Assembly (NCBI GenBank): GCA_900555635.1
Contig: USLU01000002.1
Location: forward strand, 124,001-188,000
Source of the DNA: an uncultured Bacteroides sp.
GTDB taxonomy: Bacteria > Bacteroidota > Bacteroidia > Bacteroidales > Bacteroidaceae
Direction of reading: 5' to 3'
Length of the DNA: 64,000 nucleotides
Shown: in pieces, positions 17,120-25,635 of the stretch
Numbering within the stretch: position 1 is the first letter of the stretch
Layout: each line of letters begins with the position of its first letter
Notes under the pieces: model-generated
Databases searched by the model: none
What the model saw: only the letters and a program-made list of their open reading frames with translations
What the model was told of the DNA's origin: nothing
Program-made: the position numbers and the translations under genes

Positions 17120-18954
17120 CAGCCTATCTTCATTAATACATCATCTTCAGAAACAGAATCACCCGGATTGACGCAAATGGCAACAACCGTTCCGGCAAAA
17201 TCGGCACGAATGGCATTGTACGTCTTCATGGCTTCAATATAGCAGAGAAGGTCACCCTGGGCTACCTTGTCGCCTACTTTCAGTGGTGTCTCCTGTGCAT
17301 TCTTTGTAAGGAAGAACTTGCCTTCCAATGGAGCGGGAACATCTTGTCCTTCGCCTACGGGAGAGGTAACCTTTTCAGTAGCCGATGCGGGAAGATCGAT
17401 GTCACCGTAAGCTACCGTTACGCGATAAGCCTGACCGTCCACCTGCACGGTAAGTGTTTTGGGCTTGCTATCATCTTCGGGAGTTTTGTCACGCTCTTTG
17501 CGTTTTTTCTCAACGTCGGCAAGGAAGTCTTCTTTTGCTTTACCACTCTTATAGGCTTCATATTGTGCCGGATGCATGGCATATTCGAAGAGTTCTTCAT
17601 CATCATCGCCAAGTTCCCATTTATTCTCTTTCATCATTTTGCGATATTTGTCAAGAGCATCGGGATAGTTATCTTGCGGATTACCTGTAAAGAACTTACG
17701 TCCTTCGCGTTCTGCCTTCTCGATAAGTTCAGGAGCCAATTCACCCGGTAGCTTACCGGCTTTACCCAGCAACATATCCCAAATATCATCGGCAATCATA
17801 CCCCAGCGTTCTTTGCCTTTTTCCATAGCGATTACATTCATCATCGCTAGGTTCTTGACATACTGGCTAAACGGTGTTACCAATGGAGGATAACCTACAC
17901 GTGGCCATACATAAGCCACTTCATTGAACAACTTGATAAGCAGTTGATCTTGTGTCATGAATGGCAGATTATGCTTTGCCTTATATTTATTGATAGATTC
18001 AAGGTTTGATTCCAGGTCAGCCATCAAGCTACCCATCATACCTCCGGGAAGTCCGGGACCTATCAGCAAGGAGTTCATCAAACGATTTTTCGGGCTGATG
18101 TAGAGACCAAGGAAGTCGTCCATAAATTCCTGAATAAGTGAACGCACCTTCATGTATGCCTCCATATTGATTTCAGGCACTTGGAAGCCTGCATCTTTCA
18201 ACATGGCTTGCACGCTAAGCAAATCAGCATGTCCCGTACCCCAGGAAAGTGGTTCCATACCTACGTCTATGTAGTCGCAACCGGCTTCACATACTTCAAG
18301 AATACTTGCCATATTAAAGCCCGGACCGGCATGGCTATGATATTGAATAGGAATTTCAGGATGAGCAGCCTTGATATTAGCAACAATCTTGCCCAATGAT
18401 ACCGGACGTCCGATGCCTGCCATATCTTTGATACAGATTTCATCAGCACCTGCTTTGATAAGCTTCAATGCCATATTGGTGTAATACTCTACCGTATGGA
18501 TAGGAGAATGTGTGATACAAAGTGAACATTGTGAAATCATCCCCGCTTCTTTGGCATAACCAATGGAAGGAATAATATTGCGCACATCATTCAATCCGCA
18601 AAATGTGCGTGTGATGTCTGTGCCTTGCGCTTTCTTTACTTTATAAAAGAGTTTGCGTACGTCGGCAGGAACCGGACTCATGCGAAGTCCATTCAAGGCA
18701 CGGTCTAACATATGTGTCTGAATGCCGGCTTTATGGAACGGCTTCGTCCATTCGCGCACAGCTTTATTCGGATTTTCCCCAAACAATAGATTCACTTGTT
18801 CAAAACCTCCTCCATTGGTTTCTACACGGGCAAAACAGCCCATCTCGATAATGGCAGGAGCAACTTTCACCAGCTGGTCAACACGAGGAACATATTTTCC
18901 GGCACTTTGCCACATATCCCTGAATACCAAGCTGAACTTAATTTCTTTTTTCAT
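17119..18954 (-). CDS. Decarboxylase/carboxyltransferase alpha subunit with C-terminal biotinyl domain
   Basis: This 611-residue protein joins a carboxyltransferase TIM barrel (SLVFRDMWQSAGKYVPRVDQ, CIKDMAGIGRP, IQYHSHAGPGFNMA with metal-site His residues) to a conserved C-terminal region. A Pro-rich linker and a biotin carrier domain follow, with the lysine in IEAMKTYN about 35 residues from the end. This is the layout of oxaloacetate decarboxylase alpha and pyruvate carboxylase subunit B. With a beta and a gamma gene adjacent, a sodium-pumping decarboxylase is the best reading. The barrel motif DMWQS differs from some oxaloacetate enzymes, so the exact acid substrate is not certain. Confidence 0.92.
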   Translation of the reverse strand: MKKEIKFSLVFRDMWQSAGKYVPRVDQLVKVAPAIIEMGCFARVETNGGGFEQVNLLFGENPNKAVREWTKPFHKAGIQTHMLDRALNGLRMSPVPADVRKLFYKVKKAQGTDITRTFCGLNDVRNIIPSIGYAKEAGMISQCSLCITHSPIHTVEYYTNMALKLIKAGADEICIKDMAGIGRPVSLGKIVANIKAAHPEIPIQYHSHAGPGFNMASILEVCEAGCDYIDVGMEPLSWGTGHADLLSVQAMLKDAGFQVPEINMEAYMKVRSLIQEFMDDFLGLYISPKNRLMNSLLIGPGLPGGMMGSLMADLESNLESINKYKAKHNLPFMTQDQLLIKLFNEVAYVWPRVGYPPLVTPFSQYVKNLAMMNVIAMEKGKERWGMIADDIWDMLLGKAGKLPGELAPELIEKAEREGRKFFTGNPQDNYPDALDKYRKMMKENKWELGDDDEELFEYAMHPAQYEAYKSGKAKEDFLADVEKKRKERDKTPEDDSKPKTLTVQVDGQAYRVTVAYGDIDLPASATEKVTSPVGEGQDVPAPLEGKFFLTKNAQETPLKVGDKVAQGDLLCYIEAMKTYNAIRADFAGTVVAICVNPGDSVSEDDVLMKIG

Positions 18955-18992
18955 ACTAAATTTACGGTGTGTGTTTATATAAGATTTTTATT

Positions 18993-19250
18993 TCAGATTT
19001 TTTCTACTTTAGCTACTTTGCCCTTGCCTTGCGTCACCACTGTGACGGCAGCACTAATAGCAGCCAATATATTGCCGGGGACAGGTGCGGGACCACCTGC
19101 ACCAGATTTTGCCGGTACCACCTCTTCAGGTGCATATTTATTTACAAGTGCTATAAGACCTTTTCCTAAACAGATTACAATCAGCAGGATAGCGAAGACC
19201 GTTGTCATACCTACTATCATCAGCAGAATCGCCGTATTCAAGTTTTCCAT
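18993..19250 (-). CDS. OadG-like sodium pump decarboxylase gamma subunit
   Basis: An 85-residue protein with one N-terminal membrane helix (AILLMIVGMTTVFAILLIVI), a short linker, and a Pro/Ala-rich segment (AGGPAPVPGNILAAISAAV) before a basic tail (TQGKGKVAKVEKI). This matches OadG-type subunits, which anchor and assemble the alpha and beta subunits. It is the first gene of the operon, 38 bases upstream of the alpha gene. A weak -7-like box (TAATTTCG on the minus strand, 19295-19302) lies about 45 bases upstream. Confidence 0.85.
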   Translation of the reverse strand: MENLNTAILLMIVGMTTVFAILLIVICLGKGLIALVNKYAPEEVVPAKSGAGGPAPVPGNILAAISAAVTVVTQGKGKVAKVEKI

Positions 19251-19410
19251 ATTATAAATTATTAGTTGTTTGATCGGTTTTACAAAAAATCGTTCGAAAT
19301 TAGCGATAATCCGTAAAAAGTTAGCAGAAATAAAACCTAAAAAACACTAAATCAATATAAGAAGAATAGAAATACGCCTCTATTACAATTGTTTATGCAT
19401 ATTTTGTTTT

Positions 19411-22400
19411 TTATACCATCTCTTGTATTCTACTCTTTATGAATGCGATTTCCTTATCGTTTAATCCATACTTTTCATAAAGCTGCTCATCTATTTCGTC
19501 AATGGATTGATTCCAATCAATATCAGAGTTCCCGGTGAAATCTTGTAGAGGAACATTCTGCCATGTTCCTTTATTGGTATCCTGTGTCACTTTCAAAGTT
19601 CCAAGTAACGTTCGTGCAAATTTGGTTTTTATATATTTTAAAGCATTGGCGGCTTCATCCACAGTTTCAAAATCTCCTATAGCAATAAAAGATTGTGTAT
19701 AACCAATTCCAGGTTCCGCCACTAAGGGATTAGACAGTACCTCACCTAATTGACCGGTATTATTAGTTTTCGGTAATAACACTTTATACTTAAACAGATT
19801 CTGATGTTCTAAAATATACTTTGGCTCGATATACCGGGTACAGCGTACATTATTTATCAGCCCTATAATCTCAACCTGAGTATCTGATTCCCTATCCTTT
19901 TCAAATAGATCTAAAAGTGAAAAAATATTTGTAGTAAGCCGCTTTTCACGACCATTGCTACCAATGAAATTCTTATAATCGGGATAATCTTGGTAAAGCA
20001 CATCCAAACAAAACTTATTCTGCAAATAAATTGAGTCTGTTAGCGATTCAAAGTTATCCATATTAATGACTTTCTTAAGAATTGAGTTTAATTCTGCATA
20101 ATGCGTATATAACCCAATAACCCCAAAGTTTTTATCATCATCCTTATAGGTAACCGCCACTCCGCCTTTTAAAAGTACATCCGGAAATACATCTGCTGAT
20201 TTAGGATTATAATACTCAACAGATATATGCTCGTTATACAACATCTTCTTATTCCATTGTTCAGGCGTCTTGCCTGCATTAAAAAGAAAACGAGCCGGCG
20301 TTATAAGGCATACTTTGGGAGACAGGCTATACGCTACATCCACAAACTTATAATATATAGGCTTATCACTGGTGTCTTTTGTATCAGTCTGATAGGGCGG
20401 ATTACCAATTATCACATCAAATTTCATATCTTGCAATTCCTGTATTATCATTTCATTTTTTGTATCGTCTATTAAATCATAAGCAATAAAATCAGAGCAA
20501 ATATTCTCTACCGGCAATCCAAGCAGAGCATAAACCTTACGGGTAAATTCATAAGCAAGGCTTGATGTCGGAATAGAATAAATATGGTCTTTTACTTTGT
20601 TGCCAAACCTTGCATAAAGCGCACTAGCGAATTCGCCATGCTTAGACCCTAAATCAAGTATCTTGGTATGCTCACTTATGTCGGATTCGGATAATATATT
20701 AACCATCTTTTCTGCCATGTGCATCGGGGTAACTACTTCGGAAGGCGATAGCTTACCAAACTTTCTCATTGCAGCTTCTACCCTTTCCTGTGGTTTCAAA
20801 TCCTCGTCTTGCCCTTTTGAATTCAAATTCTGAATGCTATAATCCAATAGATTCATGGCTACTGAATTGAATTTGTGCCGAAAGATTTTCAGAATACTTA
20901 GCTTTAAACCTACGTTACGGGCAATGCGTTTATTATCAGCATTCAAGTTGATAGCATCGATCACTTCATCCAATGACTTTACATTAGAATTGGTAAGAAA
21001 GGCAAAAAACAAGATCTGTGCATAGTAGGTAGCTAACTTTTTACCAAGTAATTCTTTTTCTGTATTTTCCTGTTCACCGGGCTGTTGGTCATCGAAAGTA
21101 TTATCGGCAGGTTCTCCACTTTCTCCGCCGTCAGTCGGTACATCCATATTGTCTTCTTCACCTTGATTTGGCTTTATATCCAGACCTTTGGATGAGTCTA
21201 TAGGTGACAATGCCTCTATTTCTCTCAGAATTGTCGGATCGGTAAATAGCGAATAGTCTATAGGGATTTCCATAGCCTCATCTTTCAAGCTCCTTTTAGC
21301 AGAGTACTCACGCACAGCATCCAGAATATCCGTCGCTACGACTTCTTGCAACTTGTTTTTATTGAGTATAATGATAGGCGAAATGCGCAACTCTTCTTTT
21401 ATGCGTTCTTCCAGTTTAGAGTTGCCGCTTTTATCCATATTCATATTGCAAACAAATGATTTCCTCTCCTGCAAACGGAACATCCTGTTCGGGTCGAAAT
21501 CAATCAGAAGGGTTTGTGGCTTCATGTTGTACTTGACAACTTCATTTTTAGCGTATATATATTTACGCACATACTGGTTTTGCAGACGAAATATGGCTTG
21601 GTCATATTCTTGAGGGGAGGCACATTCTTTCAGAAAGAGCATGGTGTCCCATTGTTCCACCGTGCTGCCGGTGAGCATACGGTTCACGGTAAGCGTTAAT
21701 GTCTTCTTCCCTTCGGCTTCACAACTCCGTATTTTCTCTTTTACAGATGAAGTATTCTCATAAGCTTGCTCATTTTCAACACCGGAAATATTGACGATCT
21801 GGTAATCTCCGAGGTTCCTGAATTTATCTTTGTTGCAAGTAATCAAGTTTTCCAAAGCATCACAAGAAGCCCGGTAAGGCAGGACGCAGACGATGTGCCG
21901 GCACATTTTCCCTTCTTTAATCTTGTCATAATCTAAAAAGCCAAGCACATTCTCATCTTGTTTCGATCCGTCAATGACTTCCAGTAAATCCAGGATTTCC
22001 TGTTCATGTTTAAATATCCGATGCCCATGATTAGGAGAGGTATCTTTGCTAATAGATAGTGGACGGAATAACTCAGAGAAAGCATTCGTAATGCCGGATT
22101 TCTCCAATTCTTCCATCTTCTTGATGGAAGATTCATTGGGATTGAATGCAAAACGAACCATTTGAGGGAAACCAAAGTATGGATTATCCCATTCCTTCAC
22201 ATTATCTTCCAACAGATGATCTTGATCCCACTTCTCCTGAATATTAACAATATCCGTATACTGGCAAAAGCCTATAATGTCTTCCGGCTGAAATTCACTG
22301 CCCATCAAAATGCGGTAAGGTGTACCGGACAAATGTAATCGAACGTTGGCTTTCAGAGCTTTCAGGGCCTCACTATCTTCATATTCATCTGCCAGATCTG

Positions 22401-23340
22401 CATCAGCACACTCCTGCCTCCATTGTGTTTTTGTAACAGCCAATACCTTTCCGTATTCTTCTGCTCTTGCACCATAATGGCTTTCGTCCACAATAAGCAA
22501 ATCAATCGTTCGTTCGAATACTTCCTTATGCTTCGTTTTTATTTTCTTCCCCATCAAGTTCTGCAAAGTAAGGAAGAGTACCACTTTCTTGGTCTTCAGC
22601 ATATTGGATAGTGCCTTCTTGCTTTTAAGCAGAGAAGCATCATCCATAAATTCGTATTCACGAAACTTTACATGGCTTTCAACAGCGTATTTCCACTCTT
22701 CCTTCACATCCCCTTTAGCGGAAACAACAACGACAAGATTTGCACCGGTCTCGGCAGCGCAACACATAGAAGTAAACGACTTTCCGAAACGCATGACTGC
22801 ATACATCAACAAATTTTTCCGTCCTTCTGCAACTGCGGCTTTATACCTGTCAATGACTTCTTGCTGATTCTTACGAGGAGGAAAGGTTTCTTCATCTCTA
22901 TATCTATAAGTCAAGGGAACCCGACTTTCGTCAAAAGAGTAGAATTGATATTTATTATGATTGTTTTGAAAAGCAGATTTTATGTCGGCCAGCGCATCTT
23001 TTACATCATCGACTGTGGCATTCTCGAAAAATTCCTTTGAATAATAAGGAAGATTCTCTATTGTATCCGGCTGAAGCCTGTTCAGTTTCTTCTCTTTCTC
23101 CAGGAAATTATGGATGGAGAAATCGCGGAAAAAGGTAGCATCATCCACTTTGGCTACTACAGAAAACCGCTCTACCAAATCCGGGAAGTGCTTGCGCCAT
23201 TCATTCAACCGTTGCTCCAGGGGACGATAGGTATCGCCAACTTTCAGATAGTTGGGTACCGTTTGAGTAGAGAAAGCATATATATGTGGCTCAACTCTAC
23301 CAACAATAAGTTTGTCTAATATGCCTGTATCAACAATCAT
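19411..23340 (-). CDS. Single-chain restriction-modification enzyme: GIY-YIG-like, SF2 helicase and N6-adenine methyltransferase
   Basis: A 1309-residue multidomain protein. Residues ~17-75 resemble a GIY-YIG/T5orf172-type nuclease (HIY at 19-21, LKVG at 32-35, Arg44). A superfamily 2 helicase follows: Walker A in MRFGKSFT with Lys187, the DESH box at Asp285, LSGTP (motif III), and a motif VI-like QAIFRLQ. After an acidic linker (about 740-775) comes an Eco57I-like methyltransferase with a motif X region (EVVTPMHMAEKMV), an unusual motif I (ILDLGSKHGEF) and NPPY at 980-983. The C-terminal ~250 residues probably recognise the DNA site. Adenine methylation is inferred from NPPY. Its start lies 4 bases after the stop of the upstream partner gene. 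Confidence 0.8.
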   Translation of the reverse strand: MIVDTGILDKLIVGRVEPHIYAFSTQTVPNYLKVGDTYRPLEQRLNEWRKHFPDLVERFSVVAKVDDATFFRDFSIHNFLEKEKKLNRLQPDTIENLPYYSKEFFENATVDDVKDALADIKSAFQNNHNKYQFYSFDESRVPLTYRYRDEETFPPRKNQQEVIDRYKAAVAEGRKNLLMYAVMRFGKSFTSMCCAAETGANLVVVVSAKGDVKEEWKYAVESHVKFREYEFMDDASLLKSKKALSNMLKTKKVVLFLTLQNLMGKKIKTKHKEVFERTIDLLIVDESHYGARAEEYGKVLAVTKTQWRQECADADLADEYEDSEALKALKANVRLHLSGTPYRILMGSEFQPEDIIGFCQYTDIVNIQEKWDQDHLLEDNVKEWDNPYFGFPQMVRFAFNPNESSIKKMEELEKSGITNAFSELFRPLSISKDTSPNHGHRIFKHEQEILDLLEVIDGSKQDENVLGFLDYDKIKEGKMCRHIVCVLPYRASCDALENLITCNKDKFRNLGDYQIVNISGVENEQAYENTSSVKEKIRSCEAEGKKTLTLTVNRMLTGSTVEQWDTMLFLKECASPQEYDQAIFRLQNQYVRKYIYAKNEVVKYNMKPQTLLIDFDPNRMFRLQERKSFVCNMNMDKSGNSKLEERIKEELRISPIIILNKNKLQEVVATDILDAVREYSAKRSLKDEAMEIPIDYSLFTDPTILREIEALSPIDSSKGLDIKPNQGEEDNMDVPTDGGESGEPADNTFDDQQPGEQENTEKELLGKKLATYYAQILFFAFLTNSNVKSLDEVIDAINLNADNKRIARNVGLKLSILKIFRHKFNSVAMNLLDYSIQNLNSKGQDEDLKPQERVEAAMRKFGKLSPSEVVTPMHMAEKMVNILSESDISEHTKILDLGSKHGEFASALYARFGNKVKDHIYSIPTSSLAYEFTRKVYALLGLPVENICSDFIAYDLIDDTKNEMIIQELQDMKFDVIIGNPPYQTDTKDTSDKPIYYKFVDVAYSLSPKVCLITPARFLFNAGKTPEQWNKKMLYNEHISVEYYNPKSADVFPDVLLKGGVAVTYKDDDKNFGVIGLYTHYAELNSILKKVINMDNFESLTDSIYLQNKFCLDVLYQDYPDYKNFIGSNGREKRLTTNIFSLLDLFEKDRESDTQVEIIGLINNVRCTRYIEPKYILEHQNLFKYKVLLPKTNNTGQLGEVLSNPLVAEPGIGYTQSFIAIGDFETVDEAANALKYIKTKFARTLLGTLKVTQDTNKGTWQNVPLQDFTGNSDIDWNQSIDEIDEQLYEKYGLNDKEIAFIKSRIQEMV

Positions 23341-23344
23341 ATAT

Positions 23345-24241
23345 TTATTTTTTTAGTAGTGATACAAATTTTACCGTCTTCCCGGCATTCCAGTCTTTAA
23401 TCTCGCAATAGATTCCATTGTGGTTGCAGGTGCAGCTATTTGGAATGACAAACTTCAATCCGTCCATCTGCCAAATATTCCAAGAGATAATTTCAGCAAT
23501 GATCTTTAAATATTTTATAGAAGGCTTACTTTGAAATTTCGCTTGATAATGGTCTATAAATGTGAAAAGCAGATTCTCGCGGGCAATAAGCAGGTTGTCA
23601 CCTTGCCACTCATAGCCATAAATACTTTGAAAGGCAATGATTGCCCATTTACACCACGCCTTTTTGGTGCTTAGATTTTCTGAGACAACACGTAGCTTTC
23701 TATCCAGAAGTCCGATTCTATCTGCAACTGCTATAGTTTCTCCGGTAATGGCATCATAGCGGCTTGCTAAATAGGGAGCTTCTCCACAGGTGATTTCCAT
23801 GCGTATGTTTTTCACATAGTCCTTCCAGGTTTTTCCATCTGCTGTGGGAAAGGGAATAGGATTCAAATTGGTTTCCCAATGGTTATCTATTTCATGATTA
23901 AAAAGTCCCTCAACGCCAAACCAAGCATTATCTACCAAATTGTTTTGTCGGTTACATAGCCATGAGGGTGAAAAGACTTCAGCTTTTCCCCTGGTACGGG
24001 TTAATTGTTCTTCTTTACTTTTACTGACTCTTGGCTTGATGATATCACCATTTTTACCTGTAACAAGTTTGCATTGAATAGGAGCGGAAGCCTTGTATTC
24101 TTCGCCCATAAATGTATAATTATCTGTAGCCCAGAGTATATTTTGATTCGAACTGTTATCGTGTAGCAGAATAGGAAGTAATTCTCTATCATACTTGATG
24201 ATATCATTCTCTCTTATGTCAACAAGGTTCTTCGAAACCAT
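23345..24241 (-). CDS. Restriction-modification partner protein, unresolved role
   Basis: A 298-residue protein encoded immediately upstream of the large enzyme and surely co-transcribed. It has the conserved-looking segment TRGKAEVFSPSWLCNRQNNL (residues ~85-105), which resembles the motif X neighbourhood of Eco57I-type methyltransferases (xVFTPxWL). It lacks an NPPY box and a glycine-rich motif I, so it should not methylate DNA alone. A C-terminal patch CTCNHNGIYCEIKDW has spaced Cys/His residues that could bind a metal. Similar proteins are, from memory, labelled 'restriction endonuclease subunit M'. I infer an accessory or specificity role. Confidence 0.6.
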   Translation of the reverse strand: MVSKNLVDIRENDIIKYDRELLPILLHDNSSNQNILWATDNYTFMGEEYKASAPIQCKLVTGKNGDIIKPRVSKSKEEQLTRTRGKAEVFSPSWLCNRQNNLVDNAWFGVEGLFNHEIDNHWETNLNPIPFPTADGKTWKDYVKNIRMEITCGEAPYLASRYDAITGETIAVADRIGLLDRKLRVVSENLSTKKAWCKWAIIAFQSIYGYEWQGDNLLIARENLLFTFIDHYQAKFQSKPSIKYLKIIAEIISWNIWQMDGLKFVIPNSCTCNHNGIYCEIKDWNAGKTVKFVSLLKK

Positions 24242-24272
24242 ATTTATATGTACCGTAGTTAATCTTTATATG

Positions 24273-24280
24273 CAAATATA
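24273..24280 (-). promoter_or_regulatory. -7 box of the restriction-modification operon
   Basis: CAAATATA on the plus strand reads TATATTTG on the minus strand, an exact TAnnTTTG match about 32 bases before the ATG at 24241. No clear -33 element is seen. Confidence 0.45.
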
Positions 24281-24329
24281 TGAATTATTATGTGATGAAA
24301 AGGTGAAAAAGAGAGGAAACATTAAAAGA

Positions 24330-24371
24330 AATAGCCCCGTGCTTCCCAAAGGAGGTTGCACGAGGCTATTT
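24330..24371 (-). terminator. Terminator of the HU-like gene
   Basis: AATAGCCCCGTGC and GCACGAGGCTATT form a 13-bp stem with one mismatch and a ~16-base loop. On the minus strand the stem is followed by a T-rich run (TTCTTTT). It lies 42 bases after the HU-like stop. Confidence 0.7.
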
Positions 24372-24412
24372 GCTATAAGCGAAACGTCACTGAATACGGG
24401 AGGCCGAGGGGA

Positions 24413-24874
24413 TTATCCCAAAGGATTATCGTTCTCGTCACCTGCACCACCGGTATTTCCGCTCTCATTACCGGAGGTCTTGCCCCACTCTTCCCAACAA
24501 ATCTTATTGTCCACCATGCTACGGGTAACGACCTTGTTATTAACATCGCGTTCAACCTCGGGAATAAAACGGACACGCACTCCCACTATCTGAGAAGCAC
24601 TTACCTCTTTAGCAGTTTGTACTCCTTGCTTATTTGCAGCAGCTGTATAATAAAAGGTACCTACTCCATCTATTTTCACCGAACGCCCTTGTCCCATGTA
24701 GAGTGAAAGTACGGTTCCAAAATTCTTCATGATGGCATACGCGTCACCACGGGTTACGGTAGAGAGTAACGCCAATTGATCTGCTACCTGATTGGTTGTA
24801 ATGGCTTTACCCCATGTAATAGATCGAGGATACCACAAGCCATTGATTTTCTGTTGAGTTTTCTTATAAAACAT
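24413..24874 (-). CDS. HU-like DNA-binding protein (Bacteroides type)
   Basis: A 153-residue protein that starts best at the ATG 24874 (MFYKKTQQKINGLWYPR). An upstream in-frame start at 24928 would add an unlikely hydrophobic extension. It carries the HU/IHF fold in the variant common in Bacteroides: QVADQLALLSTVTRGDAYAI, LSLYMGQGRSVKIDGVGTFY, then a beta-arm region VRVRFIPEVERDVNNKV. A Gly/Asn/Glu-rich acidic tail (SGNESGNTGGAGDENDNPLG) follows the fold. Members are thought to bind and bend DNA. The single gene stands alone, with its own promoter, a long leader and a terminator. Confidence 0.82.
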   Translation of the reverse strand: MFYKKTQQKINGLWYPRSITWGKAITTNQVADQLALLSTVTRGDAYAIMKNFGTVLSLYMGQGRSVKIDGVGTFYYTAAANKQGVQTAKEVSASQIVGVRVRFIPEVERDVNNKVVTRSMVDNKICWEEWGKTSGNESGNTGGAGDENDNPLG

Positions 24875-25042
24875 AATTAATAATGTATTAAGTAAATAGA
24901 ATATAGTTGCAGGTGAGCCAGTCATCACTGCTTTGACCGGTCGGGTTAAGGGCTGACCGAAGTCCCATCTCCTTTAAGAGGTATGAGAAAGAATTTCACC
25001 GTGAGGCCTCAACGATTCAGTCTTTCGTTTCTCTCAGATTCG
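24875..25042 (-). promoter_or_regulatory. Long structured leader of the HU-like gene
   Basis: The likely promoter predicts a leader of about 165 bases. It contains GACCGGTC (24938-24945) and the related segments GGTCAGCC and CGGTCA within 40 bases, so alternative hairpins are possible. The start-proximal part is AU-rich. This suggests control at the RNA level, for instance autoregulation, but no known riboswitch is recognised. Confidence 0.35.
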
Positions 25043-25048
25043 ATGTTG

Positions 25049-25079
25049 CAAAGTTAGGGTGCACAACAAAGAAAAGCAA
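25049..25079 (-). promoter_or_regulatory. Promoter of the HU-like gene
   Basis: On the minus strand TAACTTTG (25056-25049) fits TAnnTTTG. A TTGC sits 19 bases upstream (25079-25076), close to the -33 consensus. Transcription would begin near 25042. Confidence 0.55.
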
Positions 25080-25086
25080 GAAAACA

Positions 25087-25279
25087 GTCTCTACAGCCAT
25101 TTCAATTAATCCTCTAATTATCAACAATTTAACAAATACGCATCTCTACAAGGCAACAAAGACCGCAAAACGTGAAAAGTTATAGTTACCATGACCATCT
25201 CTACAACCAAGAAGCATAACTCACTGATAATGAATGGTAGCATTCTTCAGTATCTCTACAATCTTCAATATCTCTACAA
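25087..25279 (+). repeat. Decanucleotide ATCTCTACAA at exact 55-base spacing
   Basis: ATCTCTACAA occurs at 25142, 25197, 25252 and 25270, and a variant GTCTCTACAG at 25087. The first four starts are exactly 55 bases apart. The last arises from an 18-bp tandem duplication (TCTTCARTATCTCTACAA). The 45-base segments between copies are unrelated by eye. Regular binding sites, or the conserved cores of a decayed 55-bp tandem repeat, are possible. The unit is too short for a CRISPR repeat. Confidence 0.75.
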
Positions 25280-25353
25280 ATTAAGGAACACTGACTATAC
25301 ATTATTCAAGAGTTTCCGAAGTTGGTTGAAAGACTTATATTTCAGTGCTCCTT

Positions 25354-25385
25354 TTTGGCTTTATCAGATATATGTTGTACATTTG
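25354..25385 (+). promoter_or_regulatory. Near-perfect promoter of the 152-residue orphan gene
   Basis: TTTG at 25354-25357, a 20-base spacer and TACATTTG at 25378-25385 match the Bacteroides vegetative promoter at every defined base. Transcription should start near 25392. Confidence 0.65.
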
Positions 25386-25391
25386 CGATGC

Positions 25392-25635
25392 TCTTTATCA
25401 AAAATACGTTAGGTGGGTGAAACCTGCCTATGATGTGGCAGGCCGTTTTATGCCTGCTTACGCGCATTCTATATGGCGGTTTCGTACCCCCATGTGGAGT
25501 GTTAATGCACCTACTACCCCGCCTAGCGTGTTGGTGAAGAGCAATGGGACAGGCGAAACCGCTTCTTTTATTTCTATAAATCCACTCTTCCGTTCTTCCC
25601 ATTGAACCTTATTTATTCACCTATTCAAAAATTTA
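25392..25635 (+). promoter_or_regulatory. ~245-base leader of the orphan gene
   Basis: The leader is richer in GC than its surroundings. It holds a perfect hairpin CCTGCC-tatgatgt-GGCAGG (25423-25442), with a further GCCTGC copy just downstream that could compete for the same arm. A frame across it stays open to about 25605 but would need a start before or inside the hairpin. I read it as an RNA regulatory leader rather than a gene, with modest confidence. Confidence 0.4.

Larger units (their letters stand above)
24929..25635. other. 707-base intergenic region with regulatory and repeat elements
   Basis: No convincing gene is present. From left to right it contains the HU-like leader and promoter, a set of decanucleotides at 55-base steps (25087-25279), a strong plus-strand promoter (25354-25385) and a ~245-base leader. 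Open frames exist on both strands over 25342-25605, but neither has a credible start downstream of the promoter. Confidence 0.6.

Noticed and set aside
23345..24241. Stand-alone DNA methyltransferase
   Set aside because: There is no NPPY box and no glycine-rich cofactor motif.
24875..24928. N-terminal hydrophobic extension of the HU-like protein
   Set aside because: The HU-like homology begins at the ATG 24874, and the extension would be odd on a cytoplasmic DNA-binding protein.
25087..25279. CRISPR-like array of regularly spaced repeats
   Set aside because: The repeat is only 10 bases, there are no cas genes in the window, and one interval is 18 bases. It is kept as a spaced-repeat finding instead.
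25342..25605. Open frames on both strands over the orphan gene leader
   Set aside because: The plus frame would start before the predicted transcript start, the minus frame has no promoter, and both translations look unlike a folded protein. A small conserved peptide is not fully excluded.
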